Assembly (NCBI GenBank): GCA_021442155.1
Contig: CM038214.1
Coordinates: 312,387,001 to 312,451,000, forward strand
Reading direction: 5' to 3'
From: Cymbidium sinense
Lineage: Eukaryota; Streptophyta; Magnoliopsida; Asparagales; Orchidaceae
Length of the DNA stretch: 64,000 bases
Shown here: in pieces, positions 1 through 11,200 of the stretch
Layout of the letters: each line of letters opens with the position of its first letter
How positions within the stretch are numbered: position 1 is the first letter of the stretch
Position numbers and translations under genes: made by a program
The notes under the pieces: generated by a model
What the model saw: only the letters and a program-made list of their open reading frames with translations
Databases searched by the model: none
What the model was told of the DNA's origin: nothing

Positions 1-521
1 AAAAAAAAACTTAAACCTAAAAGAAACTAAACTAAAATATATAAAACCTAAACCTAAACCTAAAGTAAACTAAACCTAAACCCTATACTAAATAAACTAA
101 AAGTAAACCTAAACCTAAACTAAAAAATAAAACCTAAAAATAAACCTCAAATAAAAACCTAAAATCTAAACCTAAAAAAATAAAAAAAAACTTACACCTA
201 AACCTAAAAATACTTAAAAAAACCTAAAACTAAAAAGTAAAATAAAAATAAAACTCACTCAAAAATAAGCATAAACCTTATCCTAAACCTAAAAAATAAA
301 CTAAAATAAAAATCTTAAACTAAAATAAATAAACCTAAATTGAATAAACTAAACCAAATAAAAATAAAAAATAGCCCTAAATAAAAATAAAAATCAAAAT
401 AAACTAAAATAAATAAAAAATAAACTAAATAAACCTAAACTTAAGAAGTCTAACTAATTTTAAAAAAACTACTAAACCCTAAACCATAAACCCTAAACAC
501 TAAACCAACAACCCTAAACCA
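1..521. repeat. Degenerate telomere-like satellite, left edge
   Basis: A-rich DNA built from CCTAAA, AAATAAA and a few CCCTAAA words, all with the C/A-rich strand on +. A decayed form of the TAGTTTACTTAATT landmark lies near 440-465, followed by a short CCCTAAA-rich stretch that ends abruptly at the gypsy-derived sequence at 522. No gene is seen here. Confidence 0.85.
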
Positions 522-2030
522 TGTTAGTGTGCAATGGACCCACTGAGAAGAGTCTATATTAGACTTGTCCTATCTCAGATTTACAAATCCAAATGGAAGT
601 CTACTGGCCATGGGGTAGAGCTAGACCAGCTAAGGGTTGCATTTTGGTGTGCAATGGTTATGCTAGGAAAAAGGGATAGCAGACTTACATCTTCTAAAGC
701 AGGGAACAACTGCTAGGGTGACTATTGGTAGCATAACAAATTAAGCCTGGCTTAGGGGCGACTACTAAGTGAATGCTGCTGGGACTTATATCAACTCAAG
801 AGTTCTCAAGTGATTTTTATAGGGAGTTTTGTTGACACTGCCTTAAAGATATGATACTTTCTTGGGAAAAGGTACTTCTATGAGTGTCCTCCTAATCCAC
901 AAGTGAATATATATTTTGTTGATATATTTATATGGACCCTATTGGTGTGCGAGGGATTACACTGAGAAGGGCCTATGTCGGCCTTGACCTATCTTAGATT
1001 TACTAGACCAAGGGAGAATCTACACATCCATAGGATAAATTCTCCAACCATAAGGGTGATTACTAGGAAAGGGGAACTATCCAATACGATATTAACCCAG
1101 GTAGTGTTTAAATGGGGTCGCAAAGGATGTGATCCAAATATAGTGCCCACAAGGGAGGTGCTACTAGGGGCGCTATCCTGAGCCCTAAAAAAGTAAGCCT
1201 ATAGGTGTAGGGTGGCCAACTCAAGGAGGAAGCATAACATGTTTACATCTACCATGAGTGGTGTATCCTAAGGTCCAAGAACCAACCAACTTAAGGTGTA
1301 TTTGTCAGCATGAGTGGTGTATCTATTAGCATAGTGAGAACCAACCAACCTAAGGTGCTCGTCAGTGTGCAATGATTAATCTGGAAAGAAAGCATGCAGG
1401 CTTACAACTTTCCAAGTGGAAGTGATCATCAAGATAGTCTGTCGTCGGTGGGATAGATGTTATCTGACCTAGAGTAATGACTAAGCGGGGAGCCCCGAGG
1501 AAGGACTGGACCTAGACTTGAAGCAGTTAGGAGGGAAGGAACCCATAGGGGACTAATCCTAAACCTTAAATATACTTGACCCAATCAGTGCACGAAGGCT
1601 AATCTAAAAAGAAAGTGTAGTAGACTCACATCCACGTAGTAAGGCCTGCCAAACTAACAACTGCTCATCAGTGTGCAGTGCCAAGTAAAGAAGGAAAGCA
1701 TAGTAGACTTACATCCTCCAAAGCAAGAAGACTAGTAGGGTGACACACTAGCATGGTATCACATCAACCCGACCTAGAGCAGCTACTAAGTGAGTGCCAC
1801 TGGGGGCATTATTTCAACTCAGAGTAGCTCGAGATAAGTATATGTGTTTGTTTTATATGTTTGTGAGTAGTTTGTGTTTGTGTTGGGTCAATGAAGGATA
1901 GGATGTCACTCGAGTTCCTTACACCTATCTTAAACACATCGTGGAAGATTCATAAATAAGAATACTTTCAATATGGAAAAGATTGAATTTAAAATGGAAT
2001 TTTCATGGATGATAATAATTTTCAAAATTG
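522..2030 (-). repeat. 3' noncoding repeat region of gypsy copy A
   Basis: Diverged repeating units share phrases such as GTGTGCAATG, AAGAAAGC..GACTTACATC and GTGAGTGCCACTGGGGG. Units near 535, 650, 935, 1365, 1610 and 1670 resemble one another. The region is collinear with 22373-24551 of copy B; for example 931-1180 matches 23228-23460. It lies downstream of the integrase on the element strand, where Tat elements commonly carry hypervariable tandem repeats. The short ORFs at 534-716 and 975-1181 have no recognisable domain and read against the element strand, so I do not call them genes. Confidence 0.75.
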
Positions 2031-3230
2031 ATTTATAACTTTTCCTTAAGTAGAGCCCATTGATTTGAAGCATTGGGCACTCTCCCTTATGATTTATAAG
2101 CTAATAAGATCCTCCTTGGTAGGTCTTCTCTATGGTAAAAGGGCCTTCCCAAGTGGGTTCAAACTTGCCTCCCATCTTACGATGGGCAACAATCGGTCTC
2201 CTTAGAAATAAAATAAGCTCTCATACTTGAAAAGTTCTAGGATTGACCAACTAGTTATGAGCTTGAATCATTTTAGTTTTGTATAACTCGAGGTTTTGGC
2301 ATGCCTGCAGCCATCTCTCCTCTAAACCATCAAGCTCTTCTACCCACAAATTGGTGTTATGTTCTATTGTGATCTTGCTACCCACAGCTATCCTTAATGA
2401 TGGGAGTTGGACTTCTAATAGTAGAATGTCTTCGCACCCATACACTAAGGAGAAAGGAGTAGACTGAGTTGGAGTTCTATATGTGGTGCGGTAGGCCAAC
2501 AAGGCTTCAACAAACTACTCATGCCACTATCACTTATTATTGTTGAGTACTTTTTTTAGTATTTGGATGAGAGTTTTGTTGAAGGCTTCAACTAAGTTAT
2601 TTTCCCTTGGGTAGTTGATGGAATAATATCTCCAATTTATGATGTGTCTCCGAGAAAAAGTTGTTGATCTCGGTGCTCTTGAATGCAGTACCCTTATCAA
2701 ATATAAATCATCGAGGCACTCCCAACCAATATATGATATGGTTCTTAAAAAACTAGAGCACATGCTGAGCTATGACCTCTCTTAGTAGAATCTCCTTTGC
2801 CCATTTAGAAAAGTATTCAGTAGCAGCTAAGATGAACTAATGACCCTTAGAAGAAAGACGACCAATTGGACCCACTATGTTGGTACCCAACACTCGAATG
2901 ACGATGAAGCCATGTAAGATGTAGAATATTGGGTGGCTAGTGTAGGAACACAACATGTATTTGGCATTGGTGGCATCGCCTAGCCATATTCATGCAATCT
3001 TTGATGATCAACAACCAATAGTATCCTAGTCTCTTGATCCTGGCTTTCATCATCAGATCGGATTGGTTGGATCCACATAATCCTGAGTGTACTTTGGTCA
3101 TGATCTTACAGGCTTCATGCTTGTCTAAATAATGTAACCACATATGATCAAAAGATTGACAGTACAAGACACCATCCATAAGAGCATAGGAATGTGCTCT
3201 TTGCTTCATCTGATGGACTTCGAACTTCTC
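2031..3230 (-). pseudogene. Integrase pseudogene, copy A
   Basis: Three integrase parts can be read on the minus strand in different frames. The zinc-binding part (about 2937-3209) keeps the Cys pair (RCHQCQ) and the VHSG histidine, but the second His position reads SNQSD. In the core, the first catalytic Asp of the expected GTDIVGPI is Asn (codon at 2879-2881), and the following GHQF has a stop at the Gln. The second block reads DKG instead of DNG, and a frameshift in a T run separates it from the Glu in LVEAFNKT (2530-2763). The C-terminal part carries AYRTTYRTPTQSTPF (2251-2502) and ends near NGLYLRK at about 2045. With the first Asp lost and the frame broken, strand-transfer activity is not expected. 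Confidence 0.88.
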
Positions 3231-3281
3231 TTAAGGAAGTTTGCCTTTATTTAGGCAAACCATGAATAGTTGCCCTCCAAT

Positions 3282-3870
3282 CTAACTCCTCATCCTTTTT
3301 GGCAATGACAACCTTTCATTCAAGAGAGTACTTTTGATGAGTTCAATATAAATAAGGTATAAAACTTGTCTATTTTTGACTTTTATTGATATGGACTCAT
3401 CTTCTGGACATTCCAACTCCTTGGCAAGCTTGGCTAAAGAATACGCTATGGCAGTCTCTCCTTGGGGAATCTTATAAATGGTAACCTCTGAGATTTGGGC
3501 CAATATGTCCATGGTGTACTTATGATAGTGATGGAGCTTGGGCTTTATAACTTTATAGGAACCAGTGATTTGGTTGATAACTAGCTAAGAATCCCTGAAG
3601 ATGTTGGTGTTCTAGATGCTTAGAGTAACTAACTCTAGGCGCAATCGATCCTCATATTCTTCATTGTTGGTGCAATTGGATGATGATATGAGAATCTCAT
3701 CACATCGCAATCTAGAGTTAAGAGAACTATTCCTTCCCCTGCCTTTCTTGGAATAGTAGATTATGGTTCTTCTCCTCTTTGAGAGGAAGCCACACCATCA
3801 AAGTACATCTCCCAATAGTGAATGCTAGTATCCCCAATGTTCATGATTTATTCATCAGGGAGATCATCAC
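3282..3870 (-). pseudogene. Second RNase H (aRNH) domain, copy A
   Basis: The N-terminal strand reads YWEMYFDGVASS around 3785-3825, with the first catalytic Asp in FDG. The C-terminal portion (3282-3512) has the conserved IYKIPQGE and a run ending in an ISIKV-like segment before the linker to integrase. The middle is frameshifted. A second RNase H between the Ty3-type RNase H and integrase is diagnostic of the Tat lineage in plants. The ORF at 3822-4067 on the plus strand is only the antisense shadow of this region. Confidence 0.8.
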
Positions 3871-4074
3871 TAAGCGGAGAGTCAGCAGGAAGTGGGTGTG
3901 CTATTAAGAAATCTGGTAGTGCTTGTTCTTTCAGTGCACAGAGGGGTATGAAGGTAATTTCAAATTGCGAGAGGGTCAGGGAACATCGTGCCAACTATCT
4001 AGGTAGCATCGGTCGAGTCATGAGATACTATAGTGGATTGATCTTAGAGATTAAGTTCACCTTATGAAGAGGCA

Positions 4075-4300
4075 TGTAGTGGTGTTTGGGATGCAGTGAT
4101 TAAAGCTAGGCAATGCTTCTGAATGGGTGGATAATTAGCCTCAGCAGGGATTAGTCAATGGCTGAGGTAGTAGAGTGCATTTTCATTTCCTTCATCGTTG
4201 CCTTGGGCCAACAAGGCACATAGGGAATCGTCTAACACTAGAGTGTAAAGTTTGAGCATCTTGCATGGGATAAGGGTTGCTAGAACCGGTGGTGTCATTA
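4075..4300 (-). pseudogene. Ty3-type RNase H (gRNH) domain, copy A
   Basis: The minus strand reads through a LYTLVLDDSLCALLAQ-like segment, then NENALYYLSH, a stop, LIPAEANYPPIQKH and CLALI. This is the familiar Ty3/gypsy RNase H pattern (…VLYYLSR.L…AE.NY.P.EK..LAL). The single internal stop is TGA where an Arg codon (CGA) is expected. The segment is contiguous with the reverse transcriptase thumb upstream and the aRNH downstream. Confidence 0.82.
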
Positions 4301-5260
4301 GGTAATGCTTGATGTCTTCGAAGGCATACTCATACTTATCATCTTACTTGAACTTAGCATCCTTTTTGACAAGTGATAAGAATGTCTTACATCTTCCCAA
4401 TAAGTTGGATATAAAGCATCTTAGATATGCCAACCACCTTTGGAATGATTTGAGTTGAGTTAAACTTTTAGGGTGTGGCATTTCTAATATCACCTTGATC
4501 TTCTCCAGATCTTCTTCAATTTTCTATTGTTAGATAACAAATCCGTGGAATTTCTTTGAAGTTACTCCGAATACACACTTCAGGGGGTTCATTTTTAGGT
4601 TAAATTGTCTTATCTATTCAAAAACTACTCTCAAGTCAAAGAGATAGTCTTCCTATTCTATACTTTTAACCACAAGATCAATGGCATAACACTCGACTTG
4701 ATGATGAATGAGTTCATTGAAGATTCGAGTCATAGCCCACTGGAATGTAGCATTGGAATTTTCAAGGTTGAAATGCAAGAACTTATAACAATAGATTCTG
4801 ATCAGGGTTCTAAAAGTAGTGTTTCTTTTATCTTTAGGGGCCATCTTTATTTGGTTATATCTAGATGAGCCATCCATGAAATAGAAGATTGCATGATATG
4901 AGACAATGTTCACCATCAGCTCCAGGATTGGTAGTAGAAATTCATCTTTTGGACATGCCTTATTTAAATCCCTAAAATTGAGAGATATGTGAATTTTTCC
5001 ATTCTTTTTCTTAACTAGGATGACGCTAGCTAACTAGGTAGGGTATTTTTCTTCCTGGATGAAGCTAAAATCAATCAGTTTCTTGACTTCAGAAATGACC
5101 TATTGTTCTATGTCTAACCAAATACGTTTAGGAGCTTACTTGATAGGGTTAACAGTAGGCTTTATTGCTAGTTTATGGATTGCTACATCAGAAGCCAATC
5201 TAAGCATCTCTTCATAACTCCAAGAAAAAATGTCCTTAAACTCAGTCAATAGGCTAACTA
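4301..5260 (-). pseudogene. Reverse transcriptase pseudogene, copy A
   Basis: On the minus strand, from about 5255, the frame reads LTEFKDIFSW, a YPT-stop-LASVILVKKKNGK segment, RDLNKACPKDEF, FMDGSSRYNQIKMAPKDK and TTFRTLI, then the palm near 4653-4730. The catalytic box that should be YVDD is YAID (4677-4688), so one of the two metal-binding Asp residues is lost. Three in-frame stops precede the palm, at positions expected to be CAA/CAG or TGG. The thumb/connection (about 4310-4590) follows in another frame with an RSFQ-like remnant. This is a dead polymerase. It is about 320 codons long, as expected for the family. Confidence 0.9.
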
Positions 5261-6300
5261 AGTCATTAGTTTCAATTTCATTCAACAAAGAACTGATGTT
5301 CCTAAGTTGATTTCCTTGAGCTCATCGATGGTTGACTTGATCTCTTCTTCGAACTCTAGCGGTGCATCTTTGACTTTAAAATCATCTAGATCATCTGAAG
5401 TTTCTAAGCACAACTCCTTATATGTGTTAATGTGATTTGAAAATAACCTATCAGATTTCAAATGATCCATGATGATTAAGCAGTATTTGTCATCATCGAT
5501 TGGACCACAGTACTGAATCGTAATTTGGTCTTGATTGAGAGGATTTTTATTTTCTCTTTCATATTATTTCAAAGTAGTCTGACCTGTGCTTTGACCAAGT
5601 ATGTGGGATTAACCCTTTCTTGGATAAATTATGAATACAAGGCAAGTACCAATCAAAAGATAATTCTATTAAATCTTTATATAAATCATCCTCAAGTTCT
5701 ACATCAACTTATTAACTTGAAGATGATGCTCCCAGAAAGAACCTTTGAGTCTTCACGCCTATGGATGACTTAAGGGCTTCCTTAACTACCAAACCCTCAG
5801 CTTTCTGAGAGAAAAGTGGGGTTAGAGTTAAGGTTTCCAACTGATGCCTAACTATTTCACATAAAGATTTGGATACACTTATACTTTGCTTTGGAACTCG
5901 ATCTTCATCACTATCTGGCTCAAGTGTAACTTCCAAGGGAATCTACTACTAAGAAGTGTTGGCTGGTGTGCTAACCATATAAGACTCATCCTATGAAATA
6001 GATTCTAAGTATATATGGATAGCATGTGCACTCCTGGTAGCTAGGACATATCTTCTATGGTGGCCAATAAAGAGGTTTTCCACCCCAGGATTGCCTCTGG
6101 CCGGCTTCTTCCTCTGTCTGGTGGAGGTCAGGTCATCCTACCCATATGTTCGAATGGAGTATTGAACTGTGGGTGGAATCTAATGTCAGACTCCACTTCC
6201 TCCTCCAAGTTTATTTCCGCTCCATTTTATTTTCTTTTTCATTTTCTCTTTTCTTTTCTTTTTCTTTTTCTCTTTCTTTTTCATTTTTTTTAACTTTGGC
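5261..6300 (-). pseudogene. Protease-RT linker region, copy A
   Basis: The minus strand carries an acidic segment at 5282-5470 (FEEEIKSTIDELKEINLGT), typical of the stretch just upstream of the Tat reverse transcriptase. Next comes a Ser-rich piece at 5712-5936 (QRFFLGASSSS), then a long weakly conserved linker. At 6211-6300 the plus strand is a pyrimidine tract (TTTTCTTTTTC words) that reads as a Lys/Glu-rich run on the minus strand. Both pieces recur at collinear positions in copy B. Several frames are used, so the region is not translatable as one protein. Confidence 0.7.
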
Positions 6301-6600
6301 CAAGTTCGCGAGAATAGACTTGTTGATTTTGAGGGAGGTAGTAAGTTGCATCCTCATATATCCCGACCAAGTGAATTGTAAATTGCTTGAGATCTCCTTT
6401 GACATAATAGATGATCCTATCTCTCACAAACTTCATATGTTGATGTAAAGAGGATGGAACTATGTTGGTCTGATGTATCCATGGTTTCCCAAGCAAAGCA
6501 TTGAAAGATGTATCCGAGTCTATAATGTGAAACTTAGCTTTGGTCTTCTAATCATCTACCACCACGGGCAACACTGTGGAGCCTAAGGCCTGTTGACCTC
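6290..6600 (-). pseudogene. Retropepsin C-terminal half, copy A
   Basis: The minus strand reads QALGS…, FHIIDSDTSFNALLGKPW and then IVPSSLHQ…MKFV. This is the C-terminal part of a gypsy aspartic protease (the ALLGRPW flap-proximal motif), followed by YYLPQNQQVYS. The DTG/DSG catalytic motif upstream is absent, because the coding part stops at the GQQALGS segment next to an in-frame TGA near 6600. A further stop replaces Trp in the DDW position. The same truncation point is seen in copy B. Confidence 0.82.
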
Positions 6601-6672
6601 ACTTTTAGAGTGTGGATTCAATCTTTCCATCTTTGACTAACGATTCTTCTAGACACTAAGACTTCCCTAATT

Positions 6673-7387
6673 AAATAAACATAAACCTACTAGTTTACTT
6701 AATTTAAAATAAAATAAAATAAAATAAAAATGAAAAAATAGAAAAAAAAACCCTACTCCTAAATCCTAATCCCTAAAATAATCTTGAGCCCTAAACCTAC
6801 AATAATAAACCATAAACCTTAAACCCTAAACCCTAAAACTCTAAACCCTATACCATAAACCCTAAATCCTAAAACCCTAAACCCTAAACACTAAAGCATA
6901 CAACCCTAAACCCTAAATGCCAAACCTTAAACCCTAAACCCTAAACCCTACACCCTTAACCCTAAACCCTAAAAACCTAAAAACCTAAACCTAAACTAAA
7001 TAAAACCTAAATATAAAATAAAAAAAATGTAAACCTAAATAAAAAAAATTAAAATAAAATAAAATAAAAACCTAAACTAAAACCTAATCCAAAACCTAAA
7101 ACTAAAAATAACATAAAATAAAAATAAAAACTAAACTAAAATAAAATAAATAAAAACCTAAACTAAACTAAAAAAATAAAATAAACCTAAAAATAGAAAA
7201 CCTAAATAAAATAAAACCTAAATGTAAAATAAGAATAAAATAAACATAAAATAAAATAAAATAAAACTAAATAAAAACCTAAACCTAAAAAATAAACTTA
7301 AAAATAAAACCTGAAAAAAACCTAAACCCAAAATAAACTAAACCTAAACCCTAAACTAAATAAAATAAAATAAACTAAAAATAAACC
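6673..7387. repeat. Telomere-like satellite between copy A and the solo LTR
   Basis: This stretch begins with the landmark CTACTAGTTTACTTAATTTA near 6683-6705. A CCCTAAA-rich block follows (about 6760-6990), then the decayed AAATAAACCTAAA phase. This is one higher-order unit with + strand C/A-rich polarity. No gene. Confidence 0.88.
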
Positions 7388-8223
7388 TGTTGTGGTAGAG
7401 TAAAAGTCTACACCTTAGCTTTGTTGTGAAATTCAGCACAAACATAGGTATTTAAAGAGTAAACAAGAAAACTCTAGAAATTTTTAAGTGGAAAAATCTC
7501 GAAAAGAGGGAAAAACCATGAGGCCTAGCCCAGTAAGAATCTTCCACTATGTATTTGTTTCAGAGTACAAAATTTCCCAATAATGGGATTACAAAATTGT
7601 ACATGAGAAGGGCTGACAATGAGAATCGAGAATGATAACGTGACCATATAGTCCGCGTTCAGTTGTAGATTGCTAGTGGTAGCGATGATGATGGCTGAGG
7701 ATCGGTGGCCCGGCGATGAAGGTCAATGATGGTGATCGACAGAGATTGATGACGACAAGGACCAACGATGGCGGTTGACACCGGCGGCCGGCGGCGGTGG
7801 TTGACAATCATCGAGTTGAGGCACTTTTGTGCTTGGAGGATTTTCAACCTTTAGAGCTCTCTCCTATCTCTTGCTTCGGCTACCCTTATATGAGGAATAA
7901 GGGGCTATTTATAGATTGGAGGAGTGGCATCTCTGTAAATAAATACAAAATCTGAACCACTCCCCTCCATCGGACGGCTCGAAATGATTCCTTTGATCAT
8001 TTGATGTATTTTAAGTATTTGATTGCTCGACTGAAGTCAGAATTATGAGATCTTGGTCTTGTTAGATCCGGCTCATCAAGACATTTGATTTGACTATAAT
8101 CACTCCATGTTTAAGAGTCGATTGATAATAAGTGCTTGATCTCAGTTAGTCTTAATTCAGAATCAGATTACTTTCGACATCAAGATTTGTGCTTCGACTA
8201 GTAGAATTTTAAGGGCCATACCA
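7388..8223 (-). mobile_element. Solo LTR, probably Ty1/copia, minus orientation
   Basis: This 836-bp island of ordinary base composition sits in satellite. Its ends are TGTTGTGG…CCATACCA, a TG…CA terminus with an imperfect 8-bp inverted repeat. It is flanked by AAACC on both sides (7383-7387 and 8224-8228), a perfect 5-bp target duplication, although AAACC is also a common word in the satellite. On the minus strand there is a clear TATA box, and about 400 bp downstream a TTTTTCCCTCTTTTCGAG-like stretch that resembles the R/U5 of plant copia LTRs. No internal coding region is present, so this is most simply a solo LTR left by LTR-LTR recombination. The 62-codon ORF at 7659-7847 is unrelated to any domain I know. 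Confidence 0.78.
7905..7914 (-). promoter_or_regulatory. TATA box of the solo LTR
   Basis: The minus strand reads CTATAAATAG, followed by CCCCTTATTCC, a strong plant core-promoter match placed centrally in the LTR as expected for the U3/R boundary. Transcription would run leftward. Confidence 0.65.
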
Positions 8224-11200
8224 AAACCTAAACCTAAACTAAAAAAATAAAACCTAAAAATAAACCTAAAATGAAAACCTAAATGAAAATATATAATAAA
8301 CTCAAAAAACTAAATAAACCTAAACTTACCAGTTTACTTATTTTTTTTAAAAAAAAAGCCCTAAACCCTAAACTCTAAACCATAAACACTAAACCCTAAA
8401 TCCTAAACCATAAACCCTAAACCTATAACCCTAAACCTTAAACCCTAAAACTAACCATAAATTATAAACCCTAAACCCTAAACCCTAAACCCTAAACCTT
8501 CAACCCTAAACCTGCAACCCTAAAACCTACAACTCTAAAGCCAAAACCTTAAACCCCAAACCCTAAATCCTAAACCCTAAATCTTAAACCCTAAACCCTA
8601 AACCCTAAAAACCTAAAAACCTAAACCTAAACTAAACAAAACCTAAAAATAAAATAAATAAAAAAACTTAAACCAAAATAAAATATAATAAATAAAAATA
8701 ATAAAAACCTAAAGTAAAACCTAAACCTAAACCAAAGTGAAAAAATAAAATAAAATAAAAAATAAAAATTAACCTAAAATAAAATAAATAAATAAGTAAA
8801 CTAAACTAAAATATAAAATAAACCTAAAAAAACCATAAATAAAATAGAAATAAAATAAACCTAAAATAAAATAAAATAAAAACATAAAAATATAAAATAA
8901 AACCTAAACCTAAAAAATAAAATAAAATTAAAACTAAACTAAAAAATAAACATAAACCTAAACCTAAACTTAAAAAATAAACTAAAATAAAAAACCTAAA
9001 CTAAAATAGGTAAACCTAAAACAAATAAACTAAACATATAAAAATAACAAGTAAACCTAAATAAAAATAAAAATAAAATAAACTAAAATAATTAAAAAAT
9101 AAACTAAAGTGCTCTAAACTTACCGATTTACTTGATTTAAAATAAAACCTACCCACCCTAAATCTCCATCCCTACTAATACTGAGACCCCACAACTACCC
9201 CCACCCACCACTGATCCTCTTACCACCTAACCTGACCACTCCACACTGCCAAAAACTAAATAAATCTGAACCACTAAAACTAACTAGCCTAAACCACAAT
9301 ACCTGCTACTATCATAAATCCTAGGCCCCAGCCATTTGACCTAAACCCTACCCAAACCTGAGCCTGACTACCAGGCCCTAAACTCCAGGCCATCCCAAAA
9401 CCCTAGACCCTACAAGACCACTCCCTAAATCTAAATAAAATAAAACCTAAAATTATAATAAATAAAAAACCTAAATCTAAATAATATAATAAAATAAAAA
9501 CATAAACAGAAACCTAAACCTAAACCAAAAAATAATATAAAATAAACTAATAAAAATAAACAAAAATAAAATAAATAAAAATTGAAACTAAACTAAAAAG
9601 ATAAAATAAACATATGAATAAAAAATCTAAATAAAATAAAAATTAAACATAAAATGAAAATACAATAAACTTAAAATAAACCTAAAATAAATAAAAATAA
9701 AACCTCAATAAAAATCTAAACCAAAAAATAAACCTAAAAATAAATAAAAAATAAAACTTAAAACCAAAACTAAAAAAAAACATAAACCTAAAATAAAAAT
9801 AAAATAAATAAAATAAAATAAACCTAAACCTAAACCTAAACTAAAATAAATAAAGCTTAAACCTAAACGTAAGCCTAAACCTAAACTAAATAAAATAAAG
9901 TAAACTAGAAATAAACTTAAACTTAAAATAAGAAACAAAACCAAAAAATAAACCTAAAATAAAAACCTAAAATCTAAACCTAAAAGAATAAAATAAAAAC
10001 CTAAACCTAAACATAAACCTAAAAATTAAAAATAAAACCTAAACCCAAAAAAGAAAATAAAAATTAAACTCAACTAAAAAATAAACCTAAACATAAAAAA
10101 TAAACTAAAATAAAAACCTAAACTAAAATAAATTCACCTAAAATAAATAAATAAAGCTAAATAAAATAAAGAACAATCAATAAATAAAAATAAAAAATAA
10201 AATAAACTAAAATAAATAAAAAATAAACTAAATCAAATAAATAAACCTAAACATACTAGTTTACTTAATTTTTTTAAAAAAAAACCCTAAACCCTAAGCT
10301 AATCCTAAACCCTAAACCCTAAACCATAAACTTTTAAAACCTTAAACCCTAAAGCGTAAACACTAAACCCTAAACCCTAAATCATAAACCCTAAACCCTA
10401 AACCTTAAAACCCTAAACCGTGAAACCCTAAACTCTGAGCCCTAAACACAAAACACTACACCCTAAAGAGCTAAAAACCAAAACATAAAATGAATAAAAC
10501 CTACAAATGAAATATATAAAAAAACTTAAACCTAAATATAATAAAAATAAAATAAAAACCTAAACCAAAAACTAAAAATAAACTTAAATAAAATAAATAA
10601 AAACCTAAAATAAACTAAAAAAATAAACCTAAGAATAAAAAACATATATAAAATAAAAACTAAACGTAAAATAAAAATAAAATCAACCTAAAATAAAACA
10701 AAATAAATTAAATAAAAACCTGAACCTAAAAATAAAACCTAACAATAAATAAAAAATAAAACCTAAACTAAAAAATCTTAAATCTAAAATAAAAATAAAA
10801 TTAACCTAAACCAAAACCTAAACTGCATCAAACTAAGCTAAAATAAATAAAACCTAAACTAAACCTAAAATAAACTAAACATAAACCTAAACATAAACTA
10901 AATAAAATAAAATAAACTAAAAATAAACCTAAACCTAAACTAAAACATATAGGGTTAAAATAAACCTAAAATAAAAATCTAAAACCTTAACCTCAAAAAA
11001 TAAAATTAAAACCTAAACCTATACCTAAAAATTAAAAAATAAAACCTAAATCTAAAAAATAAAATAAAAAAATAACTCAAGTAAAAAATAAATCTAAAGT
11101 TAAACCTAAACTTAAAAAATAAAGTAAAATAAAAAACCTAAACTCAAATAAATAAACCTAAAATAAATTAAAATAAAAATAAATCTAAATAAAAAATAAA

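Larger units (their letters stand above)
522..6672 (-). mobile_element. Ty3/gypsy Tat-lineage internal region, copy A (defective)
   Basis: Read on the minus strand the order is protease remnant, acidic linker, reverse transcriptase, Ty3-type RNase H (gRNH), second RNase H (aRNH), integrase, then ~1.5 kb of noncoding repeats. Dual RNase H and a long repeat-rich 3' noncoding region are known traits of plant Tat elements. No LTR is visible at either end: satellite abuts it at 522 and 6672. The right ~75 bp (to 6672) resembles the inner end of the long arms that flank copy B. Gag and the front of the protease are missing. The reading frame is broken by many stops and frameshifts. Copy B at 22373-29090 is collinear over the whole length. 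Confidence 0.9.

Noticed and set aside
534..1181. Two plus-strand ORFs in the copy A noncoding repeats
   Set aside because: They oppose the element strand, have no domain, and are not open in the collinear part of copy B.
1754..1761. TGGTATCA, resembling the start of an initiator-Met tRNA primer-binding site
   Set aside because: Only eight bases match. It lies in the 3' noncoding repeats on the strand opposite to the element and is not next to an LTR end.
6220..6300. Pyrimidine tract as a polypurine tract for plus-strand priming
   Set aside because: It lies between protease and RT in both copies and encodes a Lys/Glu-rich linker. A 3' polypurine tract would sit next to the 3' LTR.
7659..7847. 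62-codon ORF inside the solo LTR
   Set aside because: It lies just downstream of the LTR TATA box in leader-like DNA and resembles no retroelement protein.
9705..9944. Hydrophobic minus-strand ORF resembling a membrane protein (similar ones at 43935-44126, 57412-57615 and 61215-61439)
   Set aside because: Only F/L/I/Y/G low complexity produced by translating A-rich telomere-like satellite. No family signature and no conserved start.
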